NCBI GenBank assembly: GCA_027924585.1
Contig: BSBM01000191.1
Span: 248,001 to 312,000 of the forward strand
Length of the DNA: 64,000 bases
Source of the DNA: Larix kaempferi
Taxonomy: Eukaryota > Streptophyta > Pinopsida > Pinales > Pinaceae
Direction: 5' to 3'
This document shows positions 44,484-55,329 of this stretch, piece after piece. Both the position numbers and the translations under genes were made by a program. The first letter of the stretch is position 1. Every line of letters begins with the position of its first letter. Under the pieces are notes generated by a model. That model did not search any database and had not been told where the DNA came from. It saw only the letters and a program-made list of their open reading frames with translations.

Positions 44484-44897
44484 ATGTCTACCTACTTTGG
44501 ATTCGCTGACGGTGCAAGCCGACATACCCGGAATCTCGCTTCCGCAGCATGGGTGATCTATTCCCCCACTGGCGAGTTATTTTCTTCAGGAGCCATTTGT
44601 TTAGGTCCCGCAACCAATAATATCGCAGAGTACCATGCAGTCATTGGTCTCTTAACTGAGGTTGCCTCACTCGGGATTGACTCCTTATCGGTATTTTTAG
44701 ATTCCCAACTCGTGGTTTCTCATCTAAACCGTGTTTACACAGTTCGCGATCCTACATTACTTCGTTTATTTCGAAGAGTACGCCTCTTGGAACGGTCATT
44801 TGATTTTATTACATATCAACACATAACGAGAGAATTCAATTGTATTGCCGATTCATTGGCTAATTACATTTTGGATCGGCATCTTGCCCATACATAA
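44484..44897 (+). CDS. Extra RNase H cistron of element C
   Basis: 137-aa protein with all four RNase H acidic residues: D in FADGAS, E in NNIAEYHAVI, D in FLDSQLVVSH and D in CIADSLAN. It lies downstream of integrase in its own cistron, separated from gag-pol by a 121-bp spacer; in most Tat elements I know of, the extra RNase H is between the RT-linked RNase H and integrase within pol. The in-frame extension back to 44301 overlaps the end of integrase in another frame and is probably not used. It likely supplies RNase H activity for reverse transcription. Confidence 0.87.
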   Translation: MSTYFGFADGASRHTRNLASAAWVIYSPTGELFSSGAICLGPATNNIAEYHAVIGLLTEVASLGIDSLSVFLDSQLVVSHLNRVYTVRDPTLLRLFRRVRLLERSFDFITYQHITREFNCIADSLANYILDRHLAHT

Positions 44898-45100
44898 ACA
44901 CATCATAAAAAATTAAAATGCACAAGTCATTGTAAATATTTAGATCATATATAGGTCCATATCACTGTATATAAAAGTGTTTTTTCCAAAATACATAAAG
45001 TTTGTGTCAAAGACAAAATTGGGGATTAAATCCCATATACAAAAATTGGCCCTCAAAGCCTACATATCGTGTACATGCCGCAAAAAGATCTAAAGACCAT

Positions 45101-46374
45101 CTATGGAGACCTAGGAGACCGATCACGTCCCTCATCGGACTCCTCCCGCCGCTGTTGGTAACACATCACAGCTCGAACCACCTTGCGAAGAAGCCGACTG
45201 ATACGACCAGGTACACCTACAGTATGACGCTGGAGGGGGTAGGGGACATCATCCATCCGCATAGCAGGGATACCATGAGTCAATCCCTGCAGGTTCCTCT
45301 CAATGTCCCGGACACCCCCTGCCTCATCCTCATCTTCTTCTTCGACAGGATCAGCTTGACGATCTACACCGCCACGACGTAGTGGTGAATATCCAGCTGG
45401 TCGTTGTGGTCCACGATCTGCAACATGCATACGAATATACATTAGAAGTCTTTTACACATTCTAAAAAAGTATTAAAAAATTAAATATTCAAAAAGAAAA
45501 AATACATATCCATGAAGGTCATACCAGAGTTGTCCCAGTCATCATCTTCTGGCAAAGCCAAGTCAATATCCTCGCGGAAATCTACCCCTGAATAGGGATA
45601 GTCGTCGATCATGATTATCTGCTCCTCTAGCCAAGAGAAGAAATCCTCTCCAAAAGCTAGCCGCTGAGGCCCTCCAAGGCGCCCGGCATAGTCGCTCCAT
45701 CGAGCCATCCATGGCTCAGTAGGAGGGCGAGGATGCATAGATATCTGCGGACGTAGTAATGGCACCCTTGCCAGGAAGAAAGTGACCAAGATACTCCCAT
45801 AGCCAAACTGGGTATTTTTCCCAGTTCTACATTTGTGCACCTGTTCCTTCATATGGGACAGCACTGCATCACACCAGTTGAAGACCGTTCCTCCCATGCA
45901 CTCTGCCGCGAGATTTACCTGTGTGCGGGTTGCCTGATGTGGGCTCACGCTTCCTGCTGCACGTGTAATAGTGAATAGCAAAGTTTTGAAAGGAAGATTT
46001 GTGACCTCTTTTATGGCCACTTTCCCACTCTTCTTACTCGAACCCACCTGACAATATCGAGCAATTAAATCATCCGTGCTTGAGTCTGAAGCACTGTACC
46101 CGGTAAGATTCGGCCGGGCCCCTCTTTTCGAGAGGCCCGTGAGGAAGTAGATGTCTTCAAGTTGAATTTCAAGCACGTGCTCTCCTACCCGGAAAGCTTC
46201 GATATCAGGATCCCACAATTGAATGAGGTGAGTAAGTAGTTTGGGTTGTTGGCGGATTCCTTTAGTCTTGAAAAACTTTAGCAAACCACATTCTCTCAAT
46301 GCGGTCACGGTGGGTAAGTGATTTTCGGCCCTAAAATCATCCGTTTCATGCTCCCTCTCTTTCCAACTCACCAT
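45101..46374 (-). CDS. Antisense plant-mobile-domain-like gene of element C (spliced)
   Basis: Minus-strand gene between the RNase H cistron and the 3' LTR. The coding exon (46374-45525) and last exon (45417-45101) are joined in frame by a 107-bp intron (45524-45418, GTATGA...TTGCAG), giving about 388 aa. An upstream 323-bp intron (46722-46400, GTAAGA...TTGCAG) joins a further exon. The product has a mobile-domain-like core (LEIQLEDIYFLTGLSKRG, about residues 65-85), then a region ending LALPEDDDWD, an acidic patch, and a basic C-terminus. An in-frame TGA (46383-46381) just before the ATG implies the ancestral protein was longer; B lacks this stop. Similar antisense ORFs are known in Tat elements; function is unknown. 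Confidence 0.72.
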
Positions 46375-46399
46375 TTTGCCTCAAACAAGTTGCAAATCC

Positions 46400-46722
46400 C
46401 TGCAAAAAGGCAAACAAAGTAATTAGTGGCTATTTAACAACTTGCTTCTAGCAAAAATTTGAGGAAAAATTGATTTTTTGAACTCAATTTTCGCACGTGC
46501 CGCGCCTGGAGGACACCATGCCGCGCGGCAGTCCACAGTGCCGCGCCTCCTTTTGGAGTTACAGCGCGGCACTGTTGAACAGTGCCGCGTTTCACGATAG
46601 GGGTCCCACGCGGCAGTACGGCAGGCGATTCTTGCCAAAAGGGCTTGCCAAAAAATTAATTTTTCCCTGGTGAAAGTAAAAATTTCTTGCATGAAATGAA
46701 AGAGGGGTTCAAGCACTCTTAC
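46400..46722 (-). other. Intron 1 of the antisense gene, containing a CG-rich hairpin array
   Basis: Donor gccag/GTAAGAG, acceptor tttttgcag/gg. Length 323 bp, the same as in B (29240-29562). The CG-rich array at 46497-46622 is of the kind found in U3 and leader, so the motif has three homes in one element. Confidence 0.6.
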
Positions 46723-46856
46723 CTGGCACAGACGGCGGTCGAAATGGTGTCCCAGAACTCTCGGTATCGATCCTTGAAATTTTGCTCCAAAATGGGTAAA
46801 AATGTCTCCTTTGGGTAAAAATCACAAATGAATAGTAATTTCTATTTTTACCATGT

Positions 46857-46864
46857 TTTATATA
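46857..46864 (-). promoter_or_regulatory. Candidate TATA box of the antisense gene, element C
   Basis: TATATAAA on the minus strand within gctatataaaacatgg, about 135 bp upstream of the first donor and matched at the same place in B (29697-29704). It suggests the antisense gene has its own promoter. Confidence 0.45.
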
Positions 46865-47033
46865 GCATTTTTTCACATTTTTTAATTAATTGATTACTAT
46901 TTCAAAATTAATAAACCCTTATTCATATTACTAATGCCCGATTTTTGAGCATTTATTGACAGGATCTGCGGTAAAAATGGGATGCATTCATACTGGTATT
47001 TGTTCGTAGTTTGACCTTCATATTGAGCCCACT

Positions 47034-47700
47034 TTATCTTTTTCGTGCTCTGGATTTAAAACTTGAAAAAGATTCCAAGCGCTTTCACACCTGTGTCGTG
47101 CTTGTCAAACGCAAGTAAACGGTGTCGAGTACAGTCAGCTTTACTCATGCTCGTTAAACGATGAGGAAAGTATTATCCTGGTTGTATTTTATTCTTTTTT
47201 CGGGCCAGAATAATTAATTTTTACGAAAAAGACCATAGGAGTCCATAGTTAAGCTCTTTTCAGACTCCTTAAAATTGAAAAGATTGCCAAGTGATCTTGA
47301 CTCTTTCACACTTGTAAAAGTATTTGAAAGGTCGTCTATTCGGTGATAGGTTACCCCTTTTTCGGCCCGTCTAGACTATTTACGAGAAAGGTATACCTCA
47401 GTCAATCTCGGCTGGGAGAGTTCTCTCGGGAATCGTTTTACACTTTTTCGGGATCGAGAGACTAAATTTTACGAAAAAGTACATTATGGAGCTTCCTTTA
47501 AGTTTTTTAGGCTCTCTAAATATGAAAAACTACCGAGTTTTCCTTCCTTGGACTCGTTAAAATATTAACATCGAAGGACCCACTTTGGGACGAACCCCTC
47601 CTTTCTCAGGTTCGTAAAATATGTGAGATTGGACTCATCCACAAGATGAGCTACACCGAGCATCTGTTATCCTCTTCAAGCTCGTAAAACAAGAAAGAGG
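47034..47700 (+). repeat. Stem-loop array, element C 3' region
   Basis: About 11-12 consecutive inverted repeats spaced about 50-60 bp: for example ctttttcgtgctctgg...ttgaaaaag (47038-47070), ctttactcat...atgaggaaag (47139-47169), cttttttcg...cgaaaaag (47193-47230), cttttca...tgaaaag (47266-47282), cactttttcg...cgaaaaagt (47440-47480) and aagttttttagg...tgaaaaact. The loops share a core resembling gactcgttaaaat. Conserved as a unit in B and, decayed, in D. Confidence 0.78.
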
Positions 47701-48801
47701 TACTCGTCCATCATGTCGGGGAAATATGGGGGAACAAGTCAAGTTTATCTATGGCAGCTTGTCAGTCGTTACCTTTGAACATGGCATGTGTCCATCTCTT
47801 GTCTATATTTGGGGTATCCGTCTTTCATTGAGTCATAGTCATCATTATGGGTCGTCTCCCTGGCCACGAGTCCATTCATCCGGTGTCTATCCTCTATTTA
47901 TCAATAATCCCTGCTGCTAAGTCTTGTTACATGCCGTTATATGTTCAAAGGGTTGCATTGTATCGAGTCATTCACTGTGTCAGGCCTCCGCTGTGTCAGT
48001 ACATATTCCATTACTTCATCATCCTATCCTATGTGCCGATTTCGTGTCGATGATGTGGGAATTATCATTGCCCACCTTCGACGAGTCTATTCCTGTCGAC
48101 TCCAAATCACTATCCAGGAATTGGACTTAGAAATCAACCATTAGTACCTTGGTACCTGCATGCCTCAATGGCAGGTTTCCTCGTGTTTGACAGCAGGTTC
48201 ACATCATTGACCTCTGATCAAGCAATCTCTCGGATGCTCGACATCAACTCATTTATTCGCATTTCGTTGAGATGTACTATTGATACCTTGGGAATCATTG
48301 TCATTATTGGTGATCTCCCTCGCATTTGTTAACGGTCCACATCATTGACCGGTAATCAAATGGTTTCTTCCATGTTCGACTTCAACATCTTGTAATCACA
48401 TGGTTAGATTCGTATCTTTATGCGATCGGGTAGAAGACCCTGGGTGCATCACTGTATCTTGACTGCGTCCAGGCTGCGATGGAGATGTCTCTTGTATTGT
48501 CACACAGATCCACTTATTGTATTGGTCGTGGCTGTGTCATTACTGTCTCATGGATCTACGATTGTTCATAGTAGCCATGATCTGTCCACAGTTTACATTA
48601 TTTCAGTGCTCATGGATCTGCAATGTATTGGTCGGCAGCATTGCTTTGAGTCATTTGTTTCCGAGCATGGGAATGCCCGCCTCGGTGGTATATCTAAACA
48701 ATTTGTTTCCATTTCAGCTCCGTGTCGCTCTCCTCGATGCTATCTCTGCACATTTATTTCGTAAATTCTTTCGGCCATCAGTCCCTTCTGACCTCACACT
48801 T
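47701..48801 (+). other. 3' region of element C between stem-loop array and polypurine tract
   Basis: About 1.1 kb with no supported gene; it aligns with 30546-31636 of B. A hairpin at 48661-48685 (ccgag/ctcgg arms around a ggg-aat-gccc core) is shared with B and D. The short open frames overlap and are not convincing. Confidence 0.6.
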
Positions 48802-48812
48802 TAGGGGGCATC
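48802..48812 (+). promoter_or_regulatory. Polypurine tract of element C
   Basis: tagggggcatc directly before the 3' LTR; it primes plus-strand synthesis. Confidence 0.82.
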
Positions 48813-49753
48813 TGTTATACCTCTATATTTCACGGTGTCGCATCCCCATCACAACACATTTCGACGACACTTTCCCTACTGTTTTGAACCATCCAGAAGA
48901 GACAGATGATGAGTCAACCTTGAAGGTAAATCCACCCTGCCAAGTTTTGACCCACCTTGGACTTTATTTCCATACACTACCGCGCCCTTCCAGCTTGACA
49001 AAACGCGGCACAGTGCCGCGTCCTGTATCATTTGCAAAGCGCGGCACCCTTTTAATAGTTTTTGCCCTTGACTTGTGGGATCTTGGATTTTCGAAGATGA
49101 TGGAAGATTGGGTTCCTTGACTCGATCCCAACTCACCTCCTTCGATTAGAAACCCTGATCCACTTATCCCTCCTTAGATCCACTCATCTCTCTTGTTGGT
49201 TAACCTCACCATTCACTATAAAAGAGAGGCATGCCATTGGGAAGAGGAGGACTCTTGAGAGCATCAAACTTATGGTCTTGCAGCATTGTGGAGATAGCTA
49301 AGAGGAGAAGACACTTGGAGTTGGAGGATTGGCTTGGGCATCAAGCACCCTTTGTAAGTAATCTTCAAGTTGTAATGGAATAACTTGTCTTGTTTCCCCA
49401 AATCATTTGTGTTAATATTGTTTTAATGATATGATTTGCATCTCTCATAGATTTAGATCCTAACTCATGTTTTCAGATTGTTAGAGAATAGTACATGCTT
49501 GTGTTTTGGTTATTCTTTAACAGGTTTATTTGTGAAGACTTGGAGCTTGGAGCAAATACCAAAGATAAAGCACTTGGGCATAAGGTCAGTTAAATCCCTT
49601 CTATTCTCTTCAGCATTTTAATTCTGAGATATTTGTTAGATCTAGGGATTCAAGGTTGCATTTGTTTTGTCTGTTCTTAGCCTAGAGTTAGTTAGATCCT
49701 ACTTTAGCCTAAGGGAGTTTTGACTTATCCGTAGGGCAGAATTCCACATAACA
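48813..49753 (+). repeat. 3' LTR of element C (941 bp)
   Basis: Same length as the 5' LTR; the one difference seen is C at 48999 versus A at 34343. Ends CATAACA, then ctagt. The open frame covering 48876-49136 is an LTR artefact also present in the 5' LTR. Confidence 0.97.
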
Positions 49754-49758
49754 CTAGT

Positions 49759-49940
49759 AGCCAAATTGGTCTCAAACAACCTCAAGAGCTCTCGCTAAAA
49801 GTGTGAACTTGTTGTCCCGGCCACTAATAATGGTCTTAGGTAACCCGTGCAATCTGAATACCTCCAGTGATCTTAGTGTGTGCATAGAAAGTCCACTCAG
49901 CTGCATGCTTACTGGAAATGGCTTGCAAGTTCCATTCTTG
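49759..49940 (-). pseudogene. Integrase fragment of element E (right of element C)
   Basis: Minus-strand translation gives LPKTIISGRDNKFTLLA, the conserved integrase stretch before the second catalytic aspartate, followed after a frameshift by RELLRLFETNLATS up to the CTAGT site. Further upstream a degraded SKHAAEWTFYAH stretch corresponds to the DRFSKYAHF region of other chromoviruses. Similarity fades at about 49940, where other sequence takes over. Confidence 0.78.
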
Positions 49941-50738
49941 GCTTATCAAGCATCTCTAGAGTAAAGCTACCCAAGGTTACAGGTTCCTAGCTTACCCAGA
50001 CTCTCTACTCATATAAAGATTTCTAATTTCCTTCATAAACAATCCCTTCCCAAATACCCTTATATTTCCATATTCTAATTGCTTCCTCCTGGACTACGCG
50101 AGCCCCTTCCTATGCGTGAGGGTTCACGATGTCAAGGTTGTGTGCTGCTAATGAAGGAGAGAAATATGAATGAGGTCCGACTAATAATCCCCAGGATAGA
50201 ATGCGCCTAAGTATCCATGCGCATGGGAAAATGAAAGACTGACTATGTTGGGGTTAACAACTTCTATCAGGGTAAATCCCTAAGAATGCACTCAACCATG
50301 CTTCATAACTGCATAAGGATACATTCCCCATCTACCTCTTAAATGGATTCAATGATTGGTTGATAAGTCAAACAAGGTGGTTGGATTCATTAAAGACACA
50401 TGGCTTATATGGGATGATATCTAAGGTTTACAATTGTCATCACAAGATTACTTCCCAATAGACTCCCTTTCCTCTTCCCTCTCATGGAATCATAGCCCCT
50501 CTTACGCTCTTTGGCAACCAACTTGGATCATTTACATTATAATTCATGCAAAATATTTACATAGTTTTTAGTTTACCATGGAAAGCCTTCCATATGGTCC
50601 ATATGTACTATCTATTTACTTTATACATGCCTATCCATTCACTAATAAGGTCTTGGCCTTGAGCTTCATAGTACGAATCCATACTAGCATATTTACATCA
50701 TTTACACATATTCCAGGGGTCAAAATTGGAACATTACA
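49941..50738 (-). repeat. Possible LTR remnant
   Basis: The right edge reads ...ggaacattaca, so on the minus strand it starts TGTAATGTTCC, a common plant LTR start, and E's integrase similarity ends near the left edge. There is no polypurine tract outside the right edge and no primer site was found, so a solo LTR is possible. No target duplication could be matched. Weak call. Confidence 0.3.
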
Positions 50739-53720
50739 GCATGGCTCAAGTCAATAAGGTGAGGGATAGGAACACATAGCACTAAGAAAATGGCTCACTC
50801 AAATGATAGAAAAATACAAGGTTTATGCATATTACTGATCAACAATAGTGTGGAGTTACAGGATCACCACTTCTATCCCTTAATTATCCTACAACAACTA
50901 GAGGTTATGCCCCGCAATAGGATTGATGTTGGCCCCTTACCCGAAGCGTGCACGTGGACATGTATACATACGCATGTAGAATTTGTAGACCCAAATCATT
51001 TCTAGTTGGCCCAATCAGTACGCTAACCAAAATCTTTAGTGAGAACAAAGCATAAACATCTTGATCATTGGCAGGATTGTTTACTTATTTCCTTGTCTTG
51101 TTCTTCTTAATAGTACAAGCCCTTTTTAACTTGTTTCAAAGTAGGGGATGTGGGAAAAATAAATTATAATAATTTCTTGAACGATTATGAATAAGTAAGA
51201 GCATTCGTATTCGGGTGAACAAGCATAACTATCTATGGAAAGGTCATCACCACTATTATATTATAGGCACAGAACCCATAGAATGGGAGATGACTGGCAC
51301 ACCTATTGACGGCACTAGAGTAAAATGCATGTGAAATGGTTAGTTTCTCAGTCATATATAAATTCCCAGGAGAAGGTTTCTTACTGGTTCCTTAAATCAT
51401 TTCATGTCCAGAATAATCTTTCTCGGTGCCATGGAGAGAGTATGCATCCACATTAGGGAGCGATGTAAATGCTCTTAGTTTAACATCCCCCACAAAGGTT
51501 AGGATTCCATTTTTTCTGACTACCCGACAAGAACTTATGTTGATACAACTAAGACAGTCAATTTCTATCTTCTTCATTACAAGCAGAGTACACTTGGAAA
51601 ATGTCATCATGTGTTAAGATATTACAAGACTTACCTTCAACCAAGGTACAAATATGGTAGGATAAACATTGTTTTTTTAATAAAAAGAGCATAAAATAGA
51701 GGAAGGCTCCCTGCAAGTCGAAGCTTAAAAGGAAAAATAAATGGCACATCCTTTCCTTGTCCAATTTAAAATTATTGACTTCAACTTTCATCTCCTGAGT
51801 AGCTTGCAGATAGTTTTGCATGATGTGCCATTCTTTTAATAAAAAATACCACTGTTATCTTTTCTAGTCATAAAATGAAACCTACTATTCAGAAAGTCTG
51901 TGTATAATCTAGTTATGTGCTTACAACAAAATGATGCCTTGGCCAAATGACTCATAAAAATTTCTACATTTAATTATTACGGCCTATAGTTGAAGGACTA
52001 AAAAAGGTTATGCCTCTTGGGTATCCTTTCTTTCTCAGTTTCATTCCCAGGTTTTCCTTTTTCTGGGTATTCCCCCTTTATTATGGCACATTCTCCACTT
52101 GTAATTTTACTTTAGCTTGTGTAACCTTTGTAAAACTTTCAAGCATAGTATTCTTTGGATTCAGTTCCATAGGTATCATAGAAGCAGTTTGAATCTTGCC
52201 TCCATATCTTCAACTCCACCTTCATGCACAATATAAGGTGGGTAATTTTTTGCCACTTAACATTCTTATCATTCCTGCTTGATATGTTCTTCAATAGTTT
52301 GAATAAAGGTATCCATATTAAGCTTATCCATGAGATTGTCTTTCTTTATCTGGATAGAGGCTCGTGCTTTAAGTTTGGTTTTTGTAGCAACAACTTCCAC
52401 AACAATGAATTTCGCAGCAGCCAGACCCTGTGTTCGTCTGCACTTGACACCATATTGGATAGAAACCACATCCTTTGTACTTTTTTTACGAGTTAAAAAG
52501 GGTGTTACTTCTTTAACAGAGGTGTAGAAAACCTCATCCTCTCAATTTATAGGTTATACTTCCTTTGCATATATTGTTTTGTGGTATATGCAATAATACC
52601 CACCCCATGCCTAGCAATAAATGGAGCCCATGTCCTCCCTTCCAAGGAAAAGGCATCTTCGACCAACAATTTTATTAATACATGGCGTGACACATTTTTG
52701 GGGGTGACATATTTTCCTCACTATCTTGGCCACCAATTTCATGGTTTTAAAATAAATAAGGGTAAGCAAATGAGGTGGTTATGTTTAATATGAGAGAGCA
52801 ACTTAAAAATTATAAGTGTAGAGCTAGTTGTGTCTTCCTTCACAGGTAAGGTACTACTTAATGTAGAAAGAAACCTGTGACCAAGGCAAGATAAGGGAAA
52901 TCCTCCTCAATCCTTTCCCTATTTCAACGATAGTTTCATTAGATGCCATAAAATTAAGTCGTGCATTGTTTTCCAGTCATGCATTGTTTACCATGGTTCA
53001 CCACTCGAACCATCTCTTTCCATCCATAGGTATACCGGTCACCCTCGCAATAATGGCTTATGAAACAGGGATGCGGAGCCCCCTTACCAAATTTGAGGAA
53101 TTTCAAAAGGACCTTGCAAACTCCAAAGCCACCTTATCATTGAATCCCTGAAGTTTAAAAATTCAACTAGCCAGCCTCTCAAAAACTTTGCATGGCCTCA
53201 TATTAATTTGGAGGATATATACCCACTAGTTCATGACGGGAAACACTACCACCCATTGCTACGAATCCACATATGAATAAGACAAAGTGCAGCTAAGTAA
53301 CCCAAAGGTTTGTTGTTCAGTGGCAATTTAAAATAGTTCAAACGAAGAAGTCAAGGAGGGAAAATAAATAGCCAATTTAAGAAAAATCAAGAGAACACAC
53401 GGTACACTTGAGTAGTAAGAGCATCCCTTATTTTTTAAGACCCTAATGATTACTTGCTCATAGTTACGACATGGTGTAAAATATTGGCGGAAATACTTTC
53501 TATATGACATGGTCGGTGTAAGCCATCCCCCTGGCTGAAAAGAGGTTTCCAACCATGGAAAAGATAACTTGGTGGCAGCGGTAGGACCTGGAAAAAGAAA
53601 GCTTTCAAATGAAGATGTGGCCCCATTGGAAAATTTTAAACCCCCACCAGTAAATGAATGTAGCATCTCTTTAAGTAAATATCCCAATTTTTATGGGTTG
53701 GAATAAATAGTTCAGTACTG
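50739..53720 (-). pseudogene. Unassigned degenerate sequence with minus-strand coding remnants
   Basis: No intact gene. Several minus-strand stretches look protein-like although separated by stops and frame changes: 53687-53328 (119 codons), a piece around 53100-52950 reading ARVTGIPMDGKRWFEW, 52469-52269 (QTIEEHIKQE at its end) and 51821-51558. The ARVTGIPMDG pattern resembles a repeated plant hypothetical-protein family found near retroelements, but that is only an impression. Plus-strand frames such as 52010-52192 are hydrophobic antisense artefacts. Confidence 0.35.
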
Positions 53721-55320
53721 GGTTCGGGTGTTGACGCAGTCTTTCAAGATTTTATAAGGTAATGAAGGAAGAGTTTCGAGCAAAGCCATAGCGAAAAAAA
53801 GGTAGCGAGGCAGGAGATGGAGAAGCAGTTTATCCAATCAACCTGCAGCCGTAGGTCAATTTATGCTTTTTACTTTGTTTCAGTACTAATAGCAGCATGC
53901 TTTTAGTTATATTGATTAGATTTACTTAGTCAATGATGCCAGTAATTGATGATTATGGTACTTCAAATTTATTGTTGGGCCCAAGTTGGGACAAAGTGTT
54001 GGTAACTCTTTTGATAAGATGAAAAATTTGAGCTGAGCGCAGCTCAGAAAAAGATGTAATTTTGTCTAAGTGTTGAGGGTGCTGTGAAGTTGTGCGTAGC
54101 ATCCAAGTTTTGGCCATGCTGTGAAGTTGTGTGCAGCATCCGAATTTTGGAAGTACTGCGAAGACCAGCGCTGCGAGGAAGCAGTGTTGCGAAGCAGCCA
54201 GGACACATGGAGCCAGCAAAGTGGAGTGTTGGACGAGGATCAAGTGCAGGTACCGGATGGACCAGTAGTGGTCTAATTTTGGAAAGATGCTCCAGGAGTG
54301 ACGAGCAACGGGCACGAGCAAATCAGGAAGGCAAACAATGCACGAGTTTGTTAAGGAAAGGACAGCTCAGGGAAAGCGATGGCTTGGCTTGCCAAGTGGG
54401 CGAGACCGTTAGATATGAACAGTTCAGTGAAGGTGACCTGTTGGCACGCGTGCGACAGGAAGGCTGATAGTGACATAATGAAGACATGGAAAACCACCAC
54501 GATGAAGCAGACGCTACTAGATGCCAGCAAGCGGTTTAGAGAAACCGGCACAGTTTTGTAAACCCTAAGGGTTTTTGGGTTTAGGTATTCGGCATTGTAA
54601 AGACATGACCTTCGGGCATGGTCTATTTAAGAAGACAACTTTGTATGGGATGGGGTTACTTTTTGTTGTTACATTTTTGGGTTTTGGATGTTGTATTGTA
54701 AAATCTCTTTTGAGTTGAGAAGATTGTAAAGGATTTGCAGCTATGTGCGCAAAGACCTATCTGAGAGGAAGGAGAGTCTGCAGCTGAGGGTACAGACTAA
54801 GAACGGTTGTCCACATCCCTTTTAAAGATATATATTACCAACCATTCTTGTGGACATAGCTTCCCATACAGGGGAGTGAACCACATTAAATATTGTGTTG
54901 TGCATTTGTGTTTTATGGATGAATGATTATCTGTGTTTTCTATAAATGAATGTCTAGATGTTTCCTTGCATGTTGTTATGAGAGAACTATTGTATGCATT
55001 TTCCATCAGAAGAAGTATGGAGATGTTATGTTAAGTTCTACATGAATAGACGAATGGTGAACATTTAGCTTATGTTTGAGAACAGTGAGTCAGTTAGTTG
55101 GTTAAGTGTTAAGAGATCACTTAAGTACTTCCCTATGCACAATAGAACAAATGCATAACAATTAGATGGATAATCGGTTGAGTAGTTGAATGAGTGGATG
55201 AGTGATACTCAATTCAGAACCTTAAGCATTTTCAAGGTAGTTGAGTATAAATTTGAACTGCATAGTTCGCAATTTCAGTAGAAGCCCCACAGTAGAATAA
55301 CTTGGTGGTGCGGACTGCAG
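53721..55320 (+). other. Unassigned region, possibly including an LTR
   Basis: No gene supported. TGTTGGGCCC at 53972 would be a typical LTR start, and a TATA-like ctatttaag lies near 54628, downstream of an aaaccctaagggtttttgggttt stretch containing a short inverted repeat; the end was not found and no target duplication was matched. A frame at 54084-54467 (127 codons) is open but shows no recognisable family features. Confidence 0.3.
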
Positions 55321-55329
55321 CATTGTCCA

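Larger units (their letters stand above)
34157..49753 (+). mobile_element. Element C: complete, very young Tat-clade retrotransposon (15.6 kb)
   Basis: Perfect 5-bp target duplication (ctagt), two 941-bp LTRs with one difference seen (A at 34343, C at 48999), primer site, leader, intact 2479-aa gag-pol, intact extra RNase H cistron, antisense intron-containing gene, stem-loop array and polypurine tract. The near-identity of the LTRs implies insertion very recently on an evolutionary scale. It sits inside the integrase of chromovirus E. No obvious lethal change was seen, so it is a candidate autonomous, possibly mobile copy. Confidence 0.97.

Noticed and set aside
47034-47700. Possible CRISPR-like array
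   Set aside because: The repeats are variable stem-loops without a constant repeat or spacers, and they lie inside a plant retrotransposon.
52010-52192. Hydrophobic 60-aa plus-strand frame that could suggest a membrane protein
   Set aside because: It is antisense to a lysine-rich minus-strand relic, and T/C-rich complements of such sequence look hydrophobic by composition.
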